A stretch of DNA of 64,000 bases from Nymphaea colorata (taxonomy: Eukaryota > Streptophyta > Magnoliopsida > Nymphaeales > Nymphaeaceae), in NCBI RefSeq assembly GCF_008831285.2, contig NC_045151.1, positions 2,165,544-2,229,543 of the forward strand, in the 5' to 3' direction. Shown piece after piece: positions 46,086-60,200 of this stretch (position 1 is its first letter; each line of letters opens with the position of its first letter). A program made the position numbers and the translations under genes. A model generated the notes under the pieces. The model was given only the letters and a program-made list of their open reading frames with translations, was not told the origin of the DNA and did not search any database.

Positions 46086-47984
46086 ATTATAGACTACTAT
46101 TAAGAAAAGGAAAAAAACAATGTAAATGATATCAAAACAACAATCCATGTGTTAGTACAAGGAAGTCATATGCATGATGTGTATGTTATGTATAAATATC
46201 AATAATTTTATGAACATTTTTCATGGGATAGACTTTGTATCACATTATTTTGTATCAACAGTTTTTTGTATAAATAAATGTTTCTCATCTTTATGAAGTC
46301 AATATAATTGCACTATCAAATAATACTTTACACACATCACTATGTCAAATAATCCAGTTAAATAATTTTTTTGCAGTACTGTCTAATTCATTATTGTAAA
46401 TTACCATGAAACCATTTCCTGTATGACCAAATCACTAATCTTTTGTTTTTTATTTGAATTGTACTTTTACATTGCCATTATAAAATTACCCTTAGGATGT
46501 CAATTAAATCATAAGTTTTGTTTTAATTGTAATCTACTTGATCTACATATTTGATTATGTTGTTTGCCCTAGCATTTTGTTGAATTAGTGCTTCCCACAA
46601 CAGTTCATGATACAACCCACAGTAGACCCCTCATTTTCATGATTTAACCGTTTGCAATATAATAATTTCATAATAAAAATTACTTATTTTCGCATTTTGA
46701 TGGTTCACAAAACCCCAACTCATGTTAGAAACTTTGGTTGTTCATGGTCAATTTCTCATGTTCCCCAATACTCCTTGCAATTGACATTTTTTTTTGGTAG
46801 TACCAATGCCTGTATATGCTCCATGAAAATGTACCACAATCAAATTGTCATCAATAGAATGCACAAACTATTGACTGTGTAAACCTAAATCATCATCTAC
46901 TTATCACAAGTGACTTAAATGTCACAAAAACTACTCCTTGGTTTTTTGAAATTTAAAATACTACTTAATAATATTGAAAGTATTAATCAACATAATATCT
47001 TGTTTCACAATAAATACAACTCATTATACACATAAAGACTACCTGTATCATGATGATGAGTTAGGGTTAGGTTTCACAATAAAGATGATGTAGGTTCTCC
47101 CCACAAAAAGCCTTCATTGATCACTGCCTTGATGAGTCACTGCACTCCCTCCCCTAGCCCACCTCTTTTGAGAGTGATATCTTCCACTTGCATAATCACT
47201 CATGCATGACCAAAGTGCCATTGAAAAGCCATGTTTGTCTCTTAGGTATGACAAATGAGTGAAGAGAGTGACCCCTTTGCAGGGGAGATTCATGCCGAAT
47301 ACCTTCAACTTCTTGAAGACCTTGATGTGATGAACCATTATGATTGCAAAGACTTCTTAAAGTTGCAAGTGCTTTGTGGGATTTGTTTGTAAAATTGACC
47401 ATTTACTTTTCAAGCTTTTGAAACCACTCACTTTGCACATATCAAAGCACAAAGTGAAACAAGAGCATTTTGATCAATGAGCAAATAACTCTCTTTTCAT
47501 TGCATCAAGACTTTGCTCATTGAGTCATCACTCCTAGTGAAAGAGAAATGAATTATGTGCTTGTCCAATAACACCAAGAACCACGTATAAGCAAATTCAA
47601 CTATCCACAATCTAGACCCCTATTATGAACCAAAGCCTATAAAACTAAACAAAAAAAATTTGATTCCTTTCAAAAGGAAAAAAAAAGCTTTTAGAGAAAC
47701 ATCTAGAAACACATTTAAAGAATTGACAATAAAAACACCTAAATTTTAGATCATTAATAAAAAAATAACATTTTGTCAATTAACCCTAATAAGTTATTTC
47801 CAACCTAAGTTAGAGCTAAGTTAACTATAAAGGGGTGTTTGACAATAAGTACACTAACACAATGTTCCATGAACCTAAAGATTGAGATGGATTTATGAAA
47901 ACGTATAGACAAACACCTTTTAAGATTTCCTTAGAAGCCCCTCAACTTTTACAAGAACAAAATGGAGGCCCACAAGCCTTGATC
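46086..47984. other. AT-rich intergenic region, no gene recognised
   Basis: Only short unconserved frames are present. A more GC-balanced stretch at 47100-47450 has a reverse frame (47114-47338) that I cannot assign. Phrases such as cactttgc..tcaaagcaca repeat locally, so it is probably old TE sequence. Confidence 0.4.
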
Positions 47985-48165
47985 AGTGGTGGAGCCACAT
48001 GGTGGCTGCCCACACCAGCCTCACAAAGTTTACTTATGTTTATGTTAATAATTTGATATATTTGATTGTATATATATATATGTATATATAAGTGCTTTTA
48101 AAAATATTAAAGTTATTGAATTAGAGCCCCAACCAGCCAAAATTTCTAGTTCTGCTAGTGACTTA
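47985..48165. repeat. Dispersed repeat family, copy 2
   Basis: ggagccacatggtgg, tgcccacaccagcc, an AT-rich core with (TA)n and then aaaatttctagttctgct parallel the block at 9390-9570. Confidence 0.45.
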
Positions 48166-51070
48166 GATACTCTCTTGTTTAACACTGACAGAATGTTAAA
48201 ACCCATTTATTTCCTTCGGTTCACAAAATAGGTATGGTTTAGAAGTAGCCATAAAGAACTACCACCAGCAAGACATTTCTATCACTATTTGTAATAGAGG
48301 AGAGGTCATATCTTGATTGACATGAAGGGAGATGGGGAGATGCCAATAGCAACCCTTTCAATCATTTTCCTGTAGCTCAAGGCTATGTCAATGGATTGGA
48401 CTCACCATCTATTAAGTGGGATTGATTATATTGTTGGTTCTCATGTTTACCCTAAACGAGAGGCTAATCCCACTGCCAGGTCCATAACTGCTAGTGGTGC
48501 CTGGAAGTAGGTGTCTCCGCCATGCACTATTTACATATTGATGTCCCCTTCAATGCAGCATTGAGGGTTGACGCCACAAGAAATGGAAACAAAGACCCTG
48601 CCCAAGCTCTTGCACCAACCCCCTTGGGGATGATTATTGGTTTTCACATTTGAATTTGAATTTTATAAAGGAAAAGTAAGTGGGCGTTTCTTAAGAGAAC
48701 AACCAAATGTATGTGGAATCCCTTTTTGATAGTGAATTTAAAATCCAATTTAAAAAGTTGTATTGACTATGAAGAATACACGCTGGGTGGTCATGTACCG
48801 TCGGCAGTTCAATTCTTGTTGGCTAAGCTCCAAAGTTAACTAAGCATATTAAATGGAGTTTTAACATGCCAACCAGACACCTCCCTCCTTCCAGCTGGTT
48901 TAACGGTGCATCATTTTTTTTTATTTATTTTTGTAATCATTTTTTTATTTTTGTAATTATGTTGTGTATGTTACGCCTAGATGTTTGCGTGCAGCAGGTC
49001 AGGCCTTCAACGCGTACCTAGTACCCAACTCGACTACATGGACCTGCACCCAGAAAAAAGGGCACCGAGCCAGCTCGATAATTTATCGGGCTGGCCAGGG
49101 TGGGTTTGATAAAATTTTAAAATGTATTTTATTAATTTATCTATATATAATATTTCATTACAATTAATTATTATTTTATATAAAAATTATTTTTTTAATT
49201 TAATCGGGTCAAGCCCAAACCGAGCTCGGTTTTTAATGGTCGGACCGGGCCTGAGCCCGGGTTTCGAGTGTCAAGCGAACCCAAGCCGGACAACCTGATG
49301 TTCAGGCTTCAAAAAGACTATGACCTAATTTTTTTACTTTTTATAATATATATATATTCTTTTATATTGGCTGAAATCTTATTTTCAGCTTTATCCAATT
49401 AAAAGAGTAACATAGGACTTAGAATCCTTTGGCCATCTTGAGCTCTATGAATACACAATGGTTGCATACATTTAGTATATTGTGAAAGGGTGAAAGATTT
49501 ATTCTTCTAACTTCAGATAGAGAGATTTTTTTTTCGTGCTGGGCATGCGTTAAACATTGAGATAAGCAGGGGAGAAGCCGCAGGGGATGGGGGCAGCAGG
49601 AGGCAGGGCCTTTCTATCCTCCTCAACATTTACAAATGAAAAAAAATAAATAAATTACGTGAAGTTTTTTTAAAAAAATTCATTTAGTTTTACATAAAAG
49701 TTTTTAAAAAATATAGTTAAAATTTCAAAATTATAGTTCATTCCTCTAATAAAAATTCCTAGTTCCGTAAGCCAAATGAGAGCAGCAAGAGCCATGGCCC
49801 CCCTTATGTTTTGAAAAATAAAAATTTGAGGGTTAACATTTTCAAAAATTTTTGGATTGCATTCAAACTTTCGTAAAATACAGTTGGCCCTGTCAAAAAG
49901 GTGTTAGAAATTTTATTCCGTGTGTTGCATTATCTGATTTTTGGCCTATGCCGATGTAAAGGGAAATTTCATGCGTAAGTTGAAACTTGAAAGCATGGAC
50001 TGGTCTTCGTTATTGCATCAACGGGAGGAGGGCCGGCGAAGGCTTTTTCTTCAGATGCACCAACTTTATTGGAAGAAGCAAGCAGAAGAAAAAATACGTT
50101 TTAGACCAATTATTTCGCCTTATTTTAATAAAATGCCACGTACATATATATTTTCTCTGGGGGCTACCACATTTGCTGACAACAACCGAAGAGTAGTCAG
50201 ACGTAAAATTCCTCCCATTCCAAAAATATGGGATTCTATAATTATTTATATTAACCGTATCAAATTGGGAAGTCTTCCTTTATTAAGATAAAAGAAAATG
50301 GTGTTATTTCATTCATTTTAGTTAGATATAATATATCATAAGCTGTAAAGGACTTTATTCCCCCTATCATGGATGCCAATATATTAGATACAATATTAAT
50401 TACACCTGACTAACTCAATATTGTTTAATAATATACATTAATCTTTGTTGAAGGTGAGCGGGAGGTTAATAACTTACTGTGAAAGCCTTCATTCTCCTTT
50501 GTCTCTATGGTTTTAGATTATATGAAGATTTAAATATGATACAATACACCCATCAATTGAAGAGTTGTAATCTCGTTATTTACAGTTTAAAAGAATATTA
50601 CATATAAAAATTAAACAGATGTCACGTTTTTTATGCACGACTATCTACCCAACCAACTATGTTATGGCTCTTATAAAAGATATGCATTAATTTGCAACAT
50701 AATAAATCTCATTCAATTCGATAGAAAAACAAAAATTTATATTAAATTTAAACTCAATCACTAATTTAGTATCAATATTTCTACTGAATCTGATCATCTG
50801 GATTCAGATCCAAATCGAATACCGGTGTACAAGAAATAATAGTAAAGGTAATCATGATTCACATTCAAATCGCATATCGATTTACGAGAAATAATATTAA
50901 AAGCAGCCTTTCATGCAGGAACCTGCCCTCCCTCGCTATGTGGCAGGCGCAAAAGCTTGCGGAAAACACGCGGTTATTTGTAAAACTACCTGAGCATGTG
51001 GACCTTAAAAGAAAATATGTGAAAACAAACGGTTCTTGCAAGGCAAAGTGAAAGCAGACGACAAAAGTTT
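48166..51070. other. Intergenic, several repeat fragments, no gene recognised
   Basis: 48980-49310 has GC-rich ends (ccgagccagctcg, cgggcctgagcccggg) around an AT core, like 12000-12360. 49570-49790 carries a weaker copy of the 9390-9570 family. A 116-residue plus frame at 49941-50291 has no recognisable domain and is treated as chance or relic. The last part is the promoter side of the LCAT4-like gene. Confidence 0.4.
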
Positions 51071-51230
51071 CTTCGGCGACTCTCTCACTCTCTTTCTCTC
51101 ATAAAACGGAAAAGGAGTCATCAATCATCATCGTCTAGCCAGCCCTCTCTTCTTCGGGGACGGGTTGGTTGGTGCCGTATGCGTTTCCCTTCTCCTCCCA
51201 CGAATCGAAGGACGAAACCCTGAGGTGGAG
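51071..51230 (+). promoter_or_regulatory. Presumed 5' leader of the LCAT4-like gene
   Basis: A CT-rich tract (ctctctcactctctttctctc) near 51078-51100 is followed by the start codon at 51231. This is typical of plant 5' UTRs. The start was chosen because the upstream in-frame extension has no ATG and the product then aligns with the family start. Confidence 0.4.
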
Positions 51231-54200
51231 ATGGTGGTGGCGTTGGATAGGGTGATTGGTGCCCTTGACCTGTGGCTGCATCTGCTGAACAAGGACCAGA
51301 AGCCGCGGGTCGATCCCAATCTCGACCCCGTCCTGCTCGTTCCCGGAATTGGAGGTTCCATCCTCACTGCCGTCAACGAAAAAGGCCGGCAGGAGCGCGT
51401 CTGGGTTCGGTTGTTTGCTGCTGATCATGAATTCCGCACAAAACTCTGGTCGCTTTTCGACCCCTCAACCGGTATGACTGAAGAAAATCTTCCATCCTCA
51501 TGAATTGCTTCGCCGCTTAAAATTTTCCTAACGCTAGGAGAACATATATTTTGGTCTGATTTTGATTTCGAATATATTACCGTGAAAATCCGAACCAGAG
51601 CGAGCTTGCATAATCTATGGGAGATCGTGGCATCCGCGTTCTTAAATATTTCTGGATACTTACCACTTAATTAAGCATAACGGAATGATGCGTATTGGTT
51701 TTACTCTTCTTTGAATTCCAATTAAGGTAGCTATCCGAAGTAATGATTGGAACAAGCTTCCGGATTTTGGGGAAACGTCAAAACGAGATTTGGGACATTT
51801 AGATGTGCAAAAAAAACACGGCGTGGATGATTGAAAGGGAGATCTAACGAAGTCATGATTATCCTGTTCAAGCCTATTATCAAAGACATGCTGTATGAAA
51901 GGTTCGCGGTGGAGGAAAGGACAATTGCATTTCGGTCATTGCCGTATGCACCTTGATGAAGTTTTAAGGGCGGCTCTGAGAGCATGGAAGGAGAGCGGCT
52001 CAGACGAAGCATCTGATACGGTCTTTTCTGTCATGTCTGCCGGCCGCACCGCAGGGTGCAACAGAAAGTGAGGAAAAGTGGCGTTTTGATATAGTTTGGT
52101 GGAGGATGTCATGGGATGTCCGAATGGAAGGTGTATAATTGAGACTTGAGGCAGAATATTTGCCTCAGATATTCTCCTTAATGTCTCTGTAAATAATACT
52201 TTATCTCCGGGGACTGAAACTCATGGAATTATCTTAGTGGTTTTTATGGGTCAACTGGTTTATATAATTCTGTATTCTCAATCGCTTGTGGTCATTTTTA
52301 AACACTGGCAACAAATCTCGTCATGCATCTAAAGTGTCCTAGACTCCTAGTTTTATTGAGATGGCCCTCTCAGAATATTCAGAAACACTCATGGTTCTTT
52401 CCATTGGATTGAGAAGCAGAAAAAGAAACATCGCTATTGGAAAAAAGCAGCACTCTTAAAGCGTTTACAAGTACCATTTTGAACTTTATTGCATTCTTGG
52501 ACAGAATTACACTCATCCCTTGCTTATTAGCTTTGTTCGTGATTCACCTGGTTTTGTTGATATAACCCCAATTTATACAAATTAGAACCTAATGTGGTTA
52601 TCAAGCCCAAACCTGACCATATCTAAAAGACCAAATATAGATGTGGCACATGTTGCATCGAAGATGGTGTAACCACTAACTATTAGCTTTCTTCAGCTGT
52701 GAAACCAGTTTAGCTATTATTGGCCAATTGGTTGCAGAGTAATTGTCAATTCAAGGATCTATTTGTTTGATCCATATTGATAGTGGCACCATCATGAGGC
52801 AGGTGTCCCAATCCTTTATGATGTTGTAACAAGTTACCCATGTTAAGGATTAAATAGGGGTTTTCTCTTGGTCCCAACTCCCAAGCGTTTCTACTACATT
52901 CAAATTGGAAAGCTTGCTTCTCTTCTCATGAAGAAGAAGTTCTTAAAACTTTAAACTATGAACATCTTTTCTCATATGAAAAATCCTGTAATTTTTAGTT
53001 TTATATATGCAATGAAATCTGTATACATGAATATCTTTAATAAATTAATTCATTTAATACAATGCACGGGCTTGAATATAGTTTTCCACCATTTGTCTCT
53101 GTTGCTTGCATGCTTGCTTTAGTATGAAACATGGGATGCTTTATTCATCCAAGCATCTGTTGAACAGTGGAACACTAGTTTTATGATTCATTTTCGTTCC
53201 GTTGCTTTTTGTGTCCACTTTTTTTATGTATTGTCTATTTTAGTGCCACTTTCTCAACAACATCTATTAAAAGGCCAACTTGGCAGACTTTTGCTACATG
53301 TTAGTTAGCAGAAATGGTGTATGTGGTAAACGACACAGTATTGACTTCTGTTATACCGTCCAACAACTATGTTAGATGGTGTAATGTCGCATCTGGTTTA
53401 CAGATACTTAACACATTTCCTCAATCATTCCCTTGTCTTTTCGGATATATCAGGTCCATGGAGATTGAAAATTCTGCTAGGTTCATTTTATTCAAGAAAT
53501 AGTGGTGTTTGGCCAGCTGTTTGCTGTCCTTATAGAAAAAATATAAGATGACCCCATGGCCCCAGAAAAGGAATCATGTTCTTTTTTATATTTAATGAAT
53601 TTGGGCAAGCTTGAAAATTTTATGGAGATTAAAAGTGCATACATTGTATTTAAGTGCAGAGAAGTTTGTCAAGGATTGCATTGTCTTCCATCTCATAAGC
53701 TCCTACTTTGGATCACACATAATTAGACATACACAACCTAGTATATTGGTGAGAATAAGATGTTTTTTTGGAAAATGTACTCTTCATCCTGCCATTTGTG
53801 TTGACTCTGCTACTTCTTTTTAAAATGCTGATTGCCTCAATAGATAACAGTTATTATTTTCAGTTTCATGCTCTTTCACGTGGTTGGCATTTTCTTAAAA
53901 AATATGATTGTACATGTAGCTGAAAGCCTAAAAAAGACAATTTGGTGCTTGTAAGCAAAACTGAATTAAACTTTTATGCTGCTGGTATTTTTAGAGCACG
54001 AGTCTTTCTCCTTTGAACTTATATAGGCTTTTGCTCCTAAACAACTGTACTGATTATGTTGATGAATTTCATTGCTCAGGTCAAACAGTTTCCCTGGATA
54101 AGGATACAAAAATAATTGTTCCGGATGATAATTTTGGATTATATGCATGTGATAGCTTGGACCCTGCTCTGGTACATATCCCTATAGTATTTCATCCAGT

Positions 54201-57200
54201 TGATATCAAGTTGCTTCTCTTTTTTTCTCCTGCAAATGTAACTTCCAGAAACTTGCTCTCCTGCCTAATATTATGTTATTATTCCATTATTCATCCAGTA
54301 ACCTTCCATGCTCAGATTTGCTTAGTTAACATAGGTTGGTTTGTGGTGTCTTGATAATTTCATTTCTGTAGCATATAAAATCTTTTATAACTACTTAAGG
54401 TCTACCTTCTTTCAACATGAGTGTGACCATAAAGGCCCTTAATGTGCTTTAGTTTACCCCCAAAACAAATGGATTTACATTTCCTTGCAGGTGGAACTCT
54501 TCTACATGGTCTGTCTAGGACTCTAGGTAAATGTATAAAGGTTATTTTTGGAGTGTTTGCAACCTATAGACAGCTTATTTTGGAGATTTTTTTTGGTTTG
54601 TACATGAAGATGGGGAAAAAGATCTTGATCATATATTTAACAACTTTAGCACTAGAATATGAATGTTTCTCACCCAAATTGATTTTCTGTCAGTTGTATG
54701 AGTTTATGTAGTGGGTTTGAGTAGTTAACATTAGATTGAGGCCATTCAAATCCATGATAGTGTTTCCTAACTAAGGACAACTTATTTTGGAGTTTTTGTT
54801 TAGTTTGCATGTGAAGATAGGGGAAATGAATCTTGTTCATATATTTAGCAACTTAAGCATTAGAATATGTACACTTCTCATCCTGAATTTCTGTCAGTTG
54901 TGTGAGACCGTAAGTTTGTAAAGTGGATTTGGATAGTTAACAACTTAACGTTAGATTGAGACCATTCAAAACCATGATAGTGTTTAGTTCTCTTTAACCT
55001 GTGACAGGTCAATGAATTAGAAAACCAGTTACTGGAATTATATGCCCCACTATTCTGTGCTGGACATAGAGTATATCTAGATGCTATGTCGCATGGGGGT
55101 GTTCCTAAATGGCTGCTGCACCCATGTTGTACTGTGTCGAGGCTGGTGCTTCTGCTTCTTTGATACCACACGGCCAGTGCGATCAGCTGAATCGACCCAA
55201 AACTAAACATTTTGAATGTGCAGCCAACTAAACTAGTTCTAATACAAAGATTTTATATGTAAATAGAGATAAATAAGGTTAGTAAACAGTTAAATAACTC
55301 TATAACAACTGATATATATACATTTACATGCACACACATATATATACATTCTCGTTGCACTAGCACAAAAATTGCCGCATCTGCACCTGCACCCACATCT
55401 GCATCCACACCAGCACCCGCACCCATTTGACATAGTCCAGATGACCCACCCAAGTGTAGGATAGAATGCAAATTTCCATGTTTTTATTGCTTTGAGTCTT
55501 AACTCTACTATTGCATGACCTTCAACTGTATTTTAACCAAAGGAAAATCAAAATATGTTTTCTGTTACAGTTTCTAGCCATATCTTCATGTATTTAACTT
55601 AATAAAATGGCTGCTAAGATTTATTTCTGCACATTTTTTTACGTCTGTGCTGATGATGCGCAACACTGCATTATGATGTTCATGACAGAAGCCTTTGTAT
55701 CTTTTAAATCGTGATACTAATTGAGAGTCTAAGTCTTAGAATAGTGTCCATTGAATATGCTTTGGAAACATGAAAAGAAAAAGGACGAATAGTCTCTCTC
55801 TGCATGCCTGCGTGATTTTTTTACTTATAATGTTTTATGCGTGTGATATGATAAGATGTGGTTCGACAAATTTAAGGTTTTGGTGCACACCTTTTCCTTT
55901 ACTAAGCGCAAAATTACCATTTCATGTATGGGCAGATCATTGGACAGGAGGCTGTGTGCTATTTCCATGACATGATAGAAGAAATGATTAAATGGGGTTT
56001 TGAGGAGGGCAAGACACTCTTTGGTTTTGGTTATGATTTTCGTCAAAGTAACAGGTTATTCTCTCTACTTGTGCAAATATCTTTGATCAACTCACAGAAA
56101 CATGATCTGTTTGTTGGCTTCAAATGACAAATGGACCATACTCTGATAGTGTGTTGTTAATATAGTTTCAGCAAGCTTATGTAAAACCTGAAAAGGGCTG
56201 TGTGCTACTCATCTATTTTCTGGAAACATTCACTTTTTTCTGTGTTATAGATGCTATTTTGCAAGTTTGAGTAATTTAATTTTTTCATATCTGTACATCT
56301 TTTGCATAAAAAAGACACTCTAGTGGACCCCTAACTTGAAATCCACAATTTTCTTACAGCAAATTTTCCTTTTTCAGATTTCCAGTAAGTTCCTTATTCA
56401 TGAATGATGAACCATTTAATATATGTTCCTGAAGCGGTCAAGTCCACCAACCATTATGTATGGCTGTCTGGATAGGAAAAGCAATGAATGGTTAATATTG
56501 GATTGGAAAATCTAAAATCCATTAGTTAATAGTTAAAACTTAAAAGTGCACCTAGGCCCTAGGCACCCAGTTTTTTGACTCGGCTGGATGACCTAGGAGA
56601 TGAAGTCCAAAAAAGGTGTTCAAGTTTTTTTTTTTTCTCCTTTCTTCTTCTTCTTCTTCTTCTGGTCTTACCTATTTTTTGTTCTTGTTTTTCCCTCTTT
56701 CTCTTATTGTTGTCCTTGATTTTTCCCTTTTTGTCCCTGTTCTTTAAAATTTTCCTACACCTCATTTTTTCTATTCATTTAGTTTTTGACCTGCCCAGGC
56801 TCCCAACCTAGGCCTTTTGAAGGTTCGCTGCCTGGGCTTGCGTAGTGCTTTTGACTACTAAACCTAATATACATGATAAGGAAGAAGGAACAAGATGGTT
56901 GTGATGATGGCAGGTGTACTGAGTTGCTAGCTCCCTTTGCTTGAGTTCGGGATGTCATAGCTTAGAGAGAGTGTAGTAGTCCTTTGATGGGTCTTAACAT
57001 CTTGTAATCATATTTGCAATTGACATGTTGCATTCAACAGGTTAATGTGTTCAAAACGAATCACCAGTTGATTAAGGCACCTGATGCAGTATTTGTAGTT
57101 AGTTATGAAATAATTATTATGAGAACTGAGCAAAGCATGGTGTGTTGGCAGGGTTACTTCCTTAAGTTTTCTAATATGGAAAAATGAATATGGACTGGTT

Positions 57201-60200
57201 TTCCTAGATATGGGTCTGCCAAGTTGACTGATGAGGACTGTTCTGAAAGTTTTCATTCATGTAGACAATTAAATATTGAGTATAATTCTATAAGTTAATA
57301 TACAGATCTTGGATCGTCTCATGCACTTCCTCTGAAAGCAACAAATATAGTATTATTATGTACAACGTCTAATGCCATATGTTCTTTACTTTTTCTGGTA
57401 AATGTGCACTTATGCGTTTGTTTCTTCTCACACATTTTTCACATACTCTTTAAGAATATCTTGAAAATAATTTGATTTGCTTTTCACACTCAGTGAAAGT
57501 GCACGAGTGCAGAATAAACACTGTGGCTTTATGTACTTCTTCCAGATACAAGATGTCTTCATGTTAACATTGATGTTGGTTTATCCTTTTCACAGGTTTC
57601 ATGAAACCTTAGATCGGTTCTTAGACAAATTAAAGTTGATCTATGACTGCTCAGGGGGCAAGAAAGTTAATATTGTAAGCCACTCCATGGGGGGTTTACT
57701 GGTGAAATGTTTCATGTCTTTGCATAGTGATGTAAGGATGCTATATATTTCATGCCTTAAAACAAAATTTATTTTTGGAACATACCACAAGGCACCATGT
57801 CACTGTTTTTTTTTTTTTTTACATCATGTTTTGGCAGGTGTTCGAGAAGTACGTTAAAAGTTGGATCGCTATTGCTGCTCCTTTTCAGGGTATGCATGGA
57901 TTTATGCTGTTTCATTTTCATTGCTTTCTCTAGTTCAGGTTTGCAGCTGAGGTATTAAAATATTTGTTTTGAACTTTGTTAAGTATGATGCTGTTGGTGG
58001 TCCAACTTTTGGTGAACAAGTAATTGTAAGAATAAATTCAGAGTGAGATTCTGTACTCTTAAGTATTTTAACTTCTTTAGCACTTGAAAAAAGATTTGTT
58101 TTGAGAACCTGGTTATTGGATGCAGATAGGATGTGGAATAGTAATACCACTTAGTGTTTGATGGCAGAAACATTCTTTGGGTGAGAGCATTCTGACACAA
58201 ATAAAAGGATAGATTTCGGGGTTAAAGATGCTTCAGCAAGTTTATTTTGTTGATGAAATGCAGGAGCTAAATCAATATGTATTTTCATTCTATTTAAGTT
58301 TGTGATTTTTTTGTTACACCATCTTGAGTTTGGCACTTTGATGTGAATTTGTGCGAGCACCAAGTAGATTGTGTGCCGTGGGCATACAGATCTCTTATAT
58401 TTTCTTATAGTTAATTCTTAGTAGAAATTTTTATTGGTGTTTTTTTCATATTACATTCAGTTGAAGAAGAGTGGCTGTGCAAGGAAATGAAAGATGATAC
58501 CCTTTCGAGCAAAAGCACTAAAAATTATTGGCCGGGTTCTTTTTCTCTCTTATTGACAATAAAAGACCACAAAACAGGATGAAATTGGGTAAAAATGTCC
58601 TAGACTTGTGGGTCGAGTCAGTTGGACAAGTCAAGCTTACCCAAAATTAGTAACATGAGCACATGATTACATACTCAAAATTAACATCCTCCATGTAGTT
58701 ACCTTGTCTTAGACTTGTCAGTCAACTCAGTTGGACAAGTCAAGCTTTCCCAAATTTAGTAACTTGAGCGCATGACTACTACTCAAAATTAACACCCTCC
58801 ATGATGTTACCTTGCTACCTTATGGACAATTTAAGAAGTGAATTGGAAGTTTGGTCTTTTTCTGGTCAACTTCTGCTGATGTCTATTCACTAATTAAAAG
58901 AACCTTAGGTTGATTTAGGTTGAGTAGGTGAGTCTTGGCTTGCTGCATTTTCATGTTATGCACTAAAGGATCCTCATTTATGGAGGTTGTAATAAATGCT
59001 TTTACCTTTTCTCGTGAGTTTTCCTTCCGTTGTACATTTTTGTGCTTGTTTTTCCAGTGGGTCTTCAATTACGTCCAATTAAGTGAGCATCATAATTATG
59101 TCATAGGTGCACCTGGGTATACTGCATCATCTTTATTGAGTGGAATGTCTTTCGTGAATGGATGGGAGCAAAATCTTTTCATCTCTAAATGGAGTATGCA
59201 TCAACTGGTAAGATGTGATATTAAACTTTAGAGCTGGTTCATCTGAATGAGTTGCATTGACCATACTGTTAGATAGCCTATTCTTTGATTTGATAATTTG
59301 TTGTCTGTTGTCACTGAACCCATATAATCTGGTTTTATATCATCTCAAAGATAATAAGGTTTTGTTTCTTTTTATTCAATTAAAGTAAGAAACTTCATCC
59401 TTTGATATTTTTATTGCCTCCTGTTAATGCCCTTTTCCTAAGTTTGTGTTTACTCAGCAGTGACCTTTGGTATTGCAGCTTAAGGACCCAAGGTTGCTAA
59501 GGTTTTGCTGCTGGTTTTGCATGTGTGTCAAATTGAATTGCATGCTGTATGCTTAACAGAGACAACAAGCAATTATTACTTGAAGATTTTCTATCGATCT
59601 ACCATGAAAGATTAGGGTAATTTGATAACTCTCTACTTGTCTGCATGCATCTGCTCAGGAGTTCGGTTCCATTGTATGGGAGGGAGGATGCTCATCCAAG
59701 CAATTCATGAGTGTAGTCTGAGTGATTGCCTCTCAAAAAGGAGCTCTTTCTGCAACTAGGGCGAGTATCGAGCCCCTCTCTTATCAAAATAGGGATTTGT
59801 CATAGCAATTTTTACGATATACTTGCCTCTAACTGGCTAAGATATTGGTCTTACTCTTACCTTTAAACCTTGGTACAAGCTTCCTCCCACTGGAGTCAAC
59901 AGGATATACTGGTATAGAACTGCTTGTGGAAAATAGAATCTCTAAATAAGCTGCCTTACTGTGGAAGAATAACTGTCATTAATGCCATTTGCTTGAAAAT
60001 TTGGCAACCTAATAGATGATTTTCAAAGAAAGTTAGGTAGAATGCTGTATTGATAAACTGTTTTTTGGCTAAATGAGGGTCAAACTTAAGTAAGCAGAGG
60101 GGAGAACACAGTTTTAAGCTGTTGTTAGAACTGATGACTGCTAGCAAATCTGGCTTGCTTGGATCTTATGTGTGTGCATCTATACTTTTGGGAGGGCGAA

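Noticed and set aside
47114-47402. Overlapping minus frames with coding-like texture
   Set aside because: Could not be tied to a TE or host family; no supporting neighbours.
49941-50291. 116-residue plus frame
   Set aside because: No recognisable domain, no exon partners and AT-rich codon use; treated as chance or relic.
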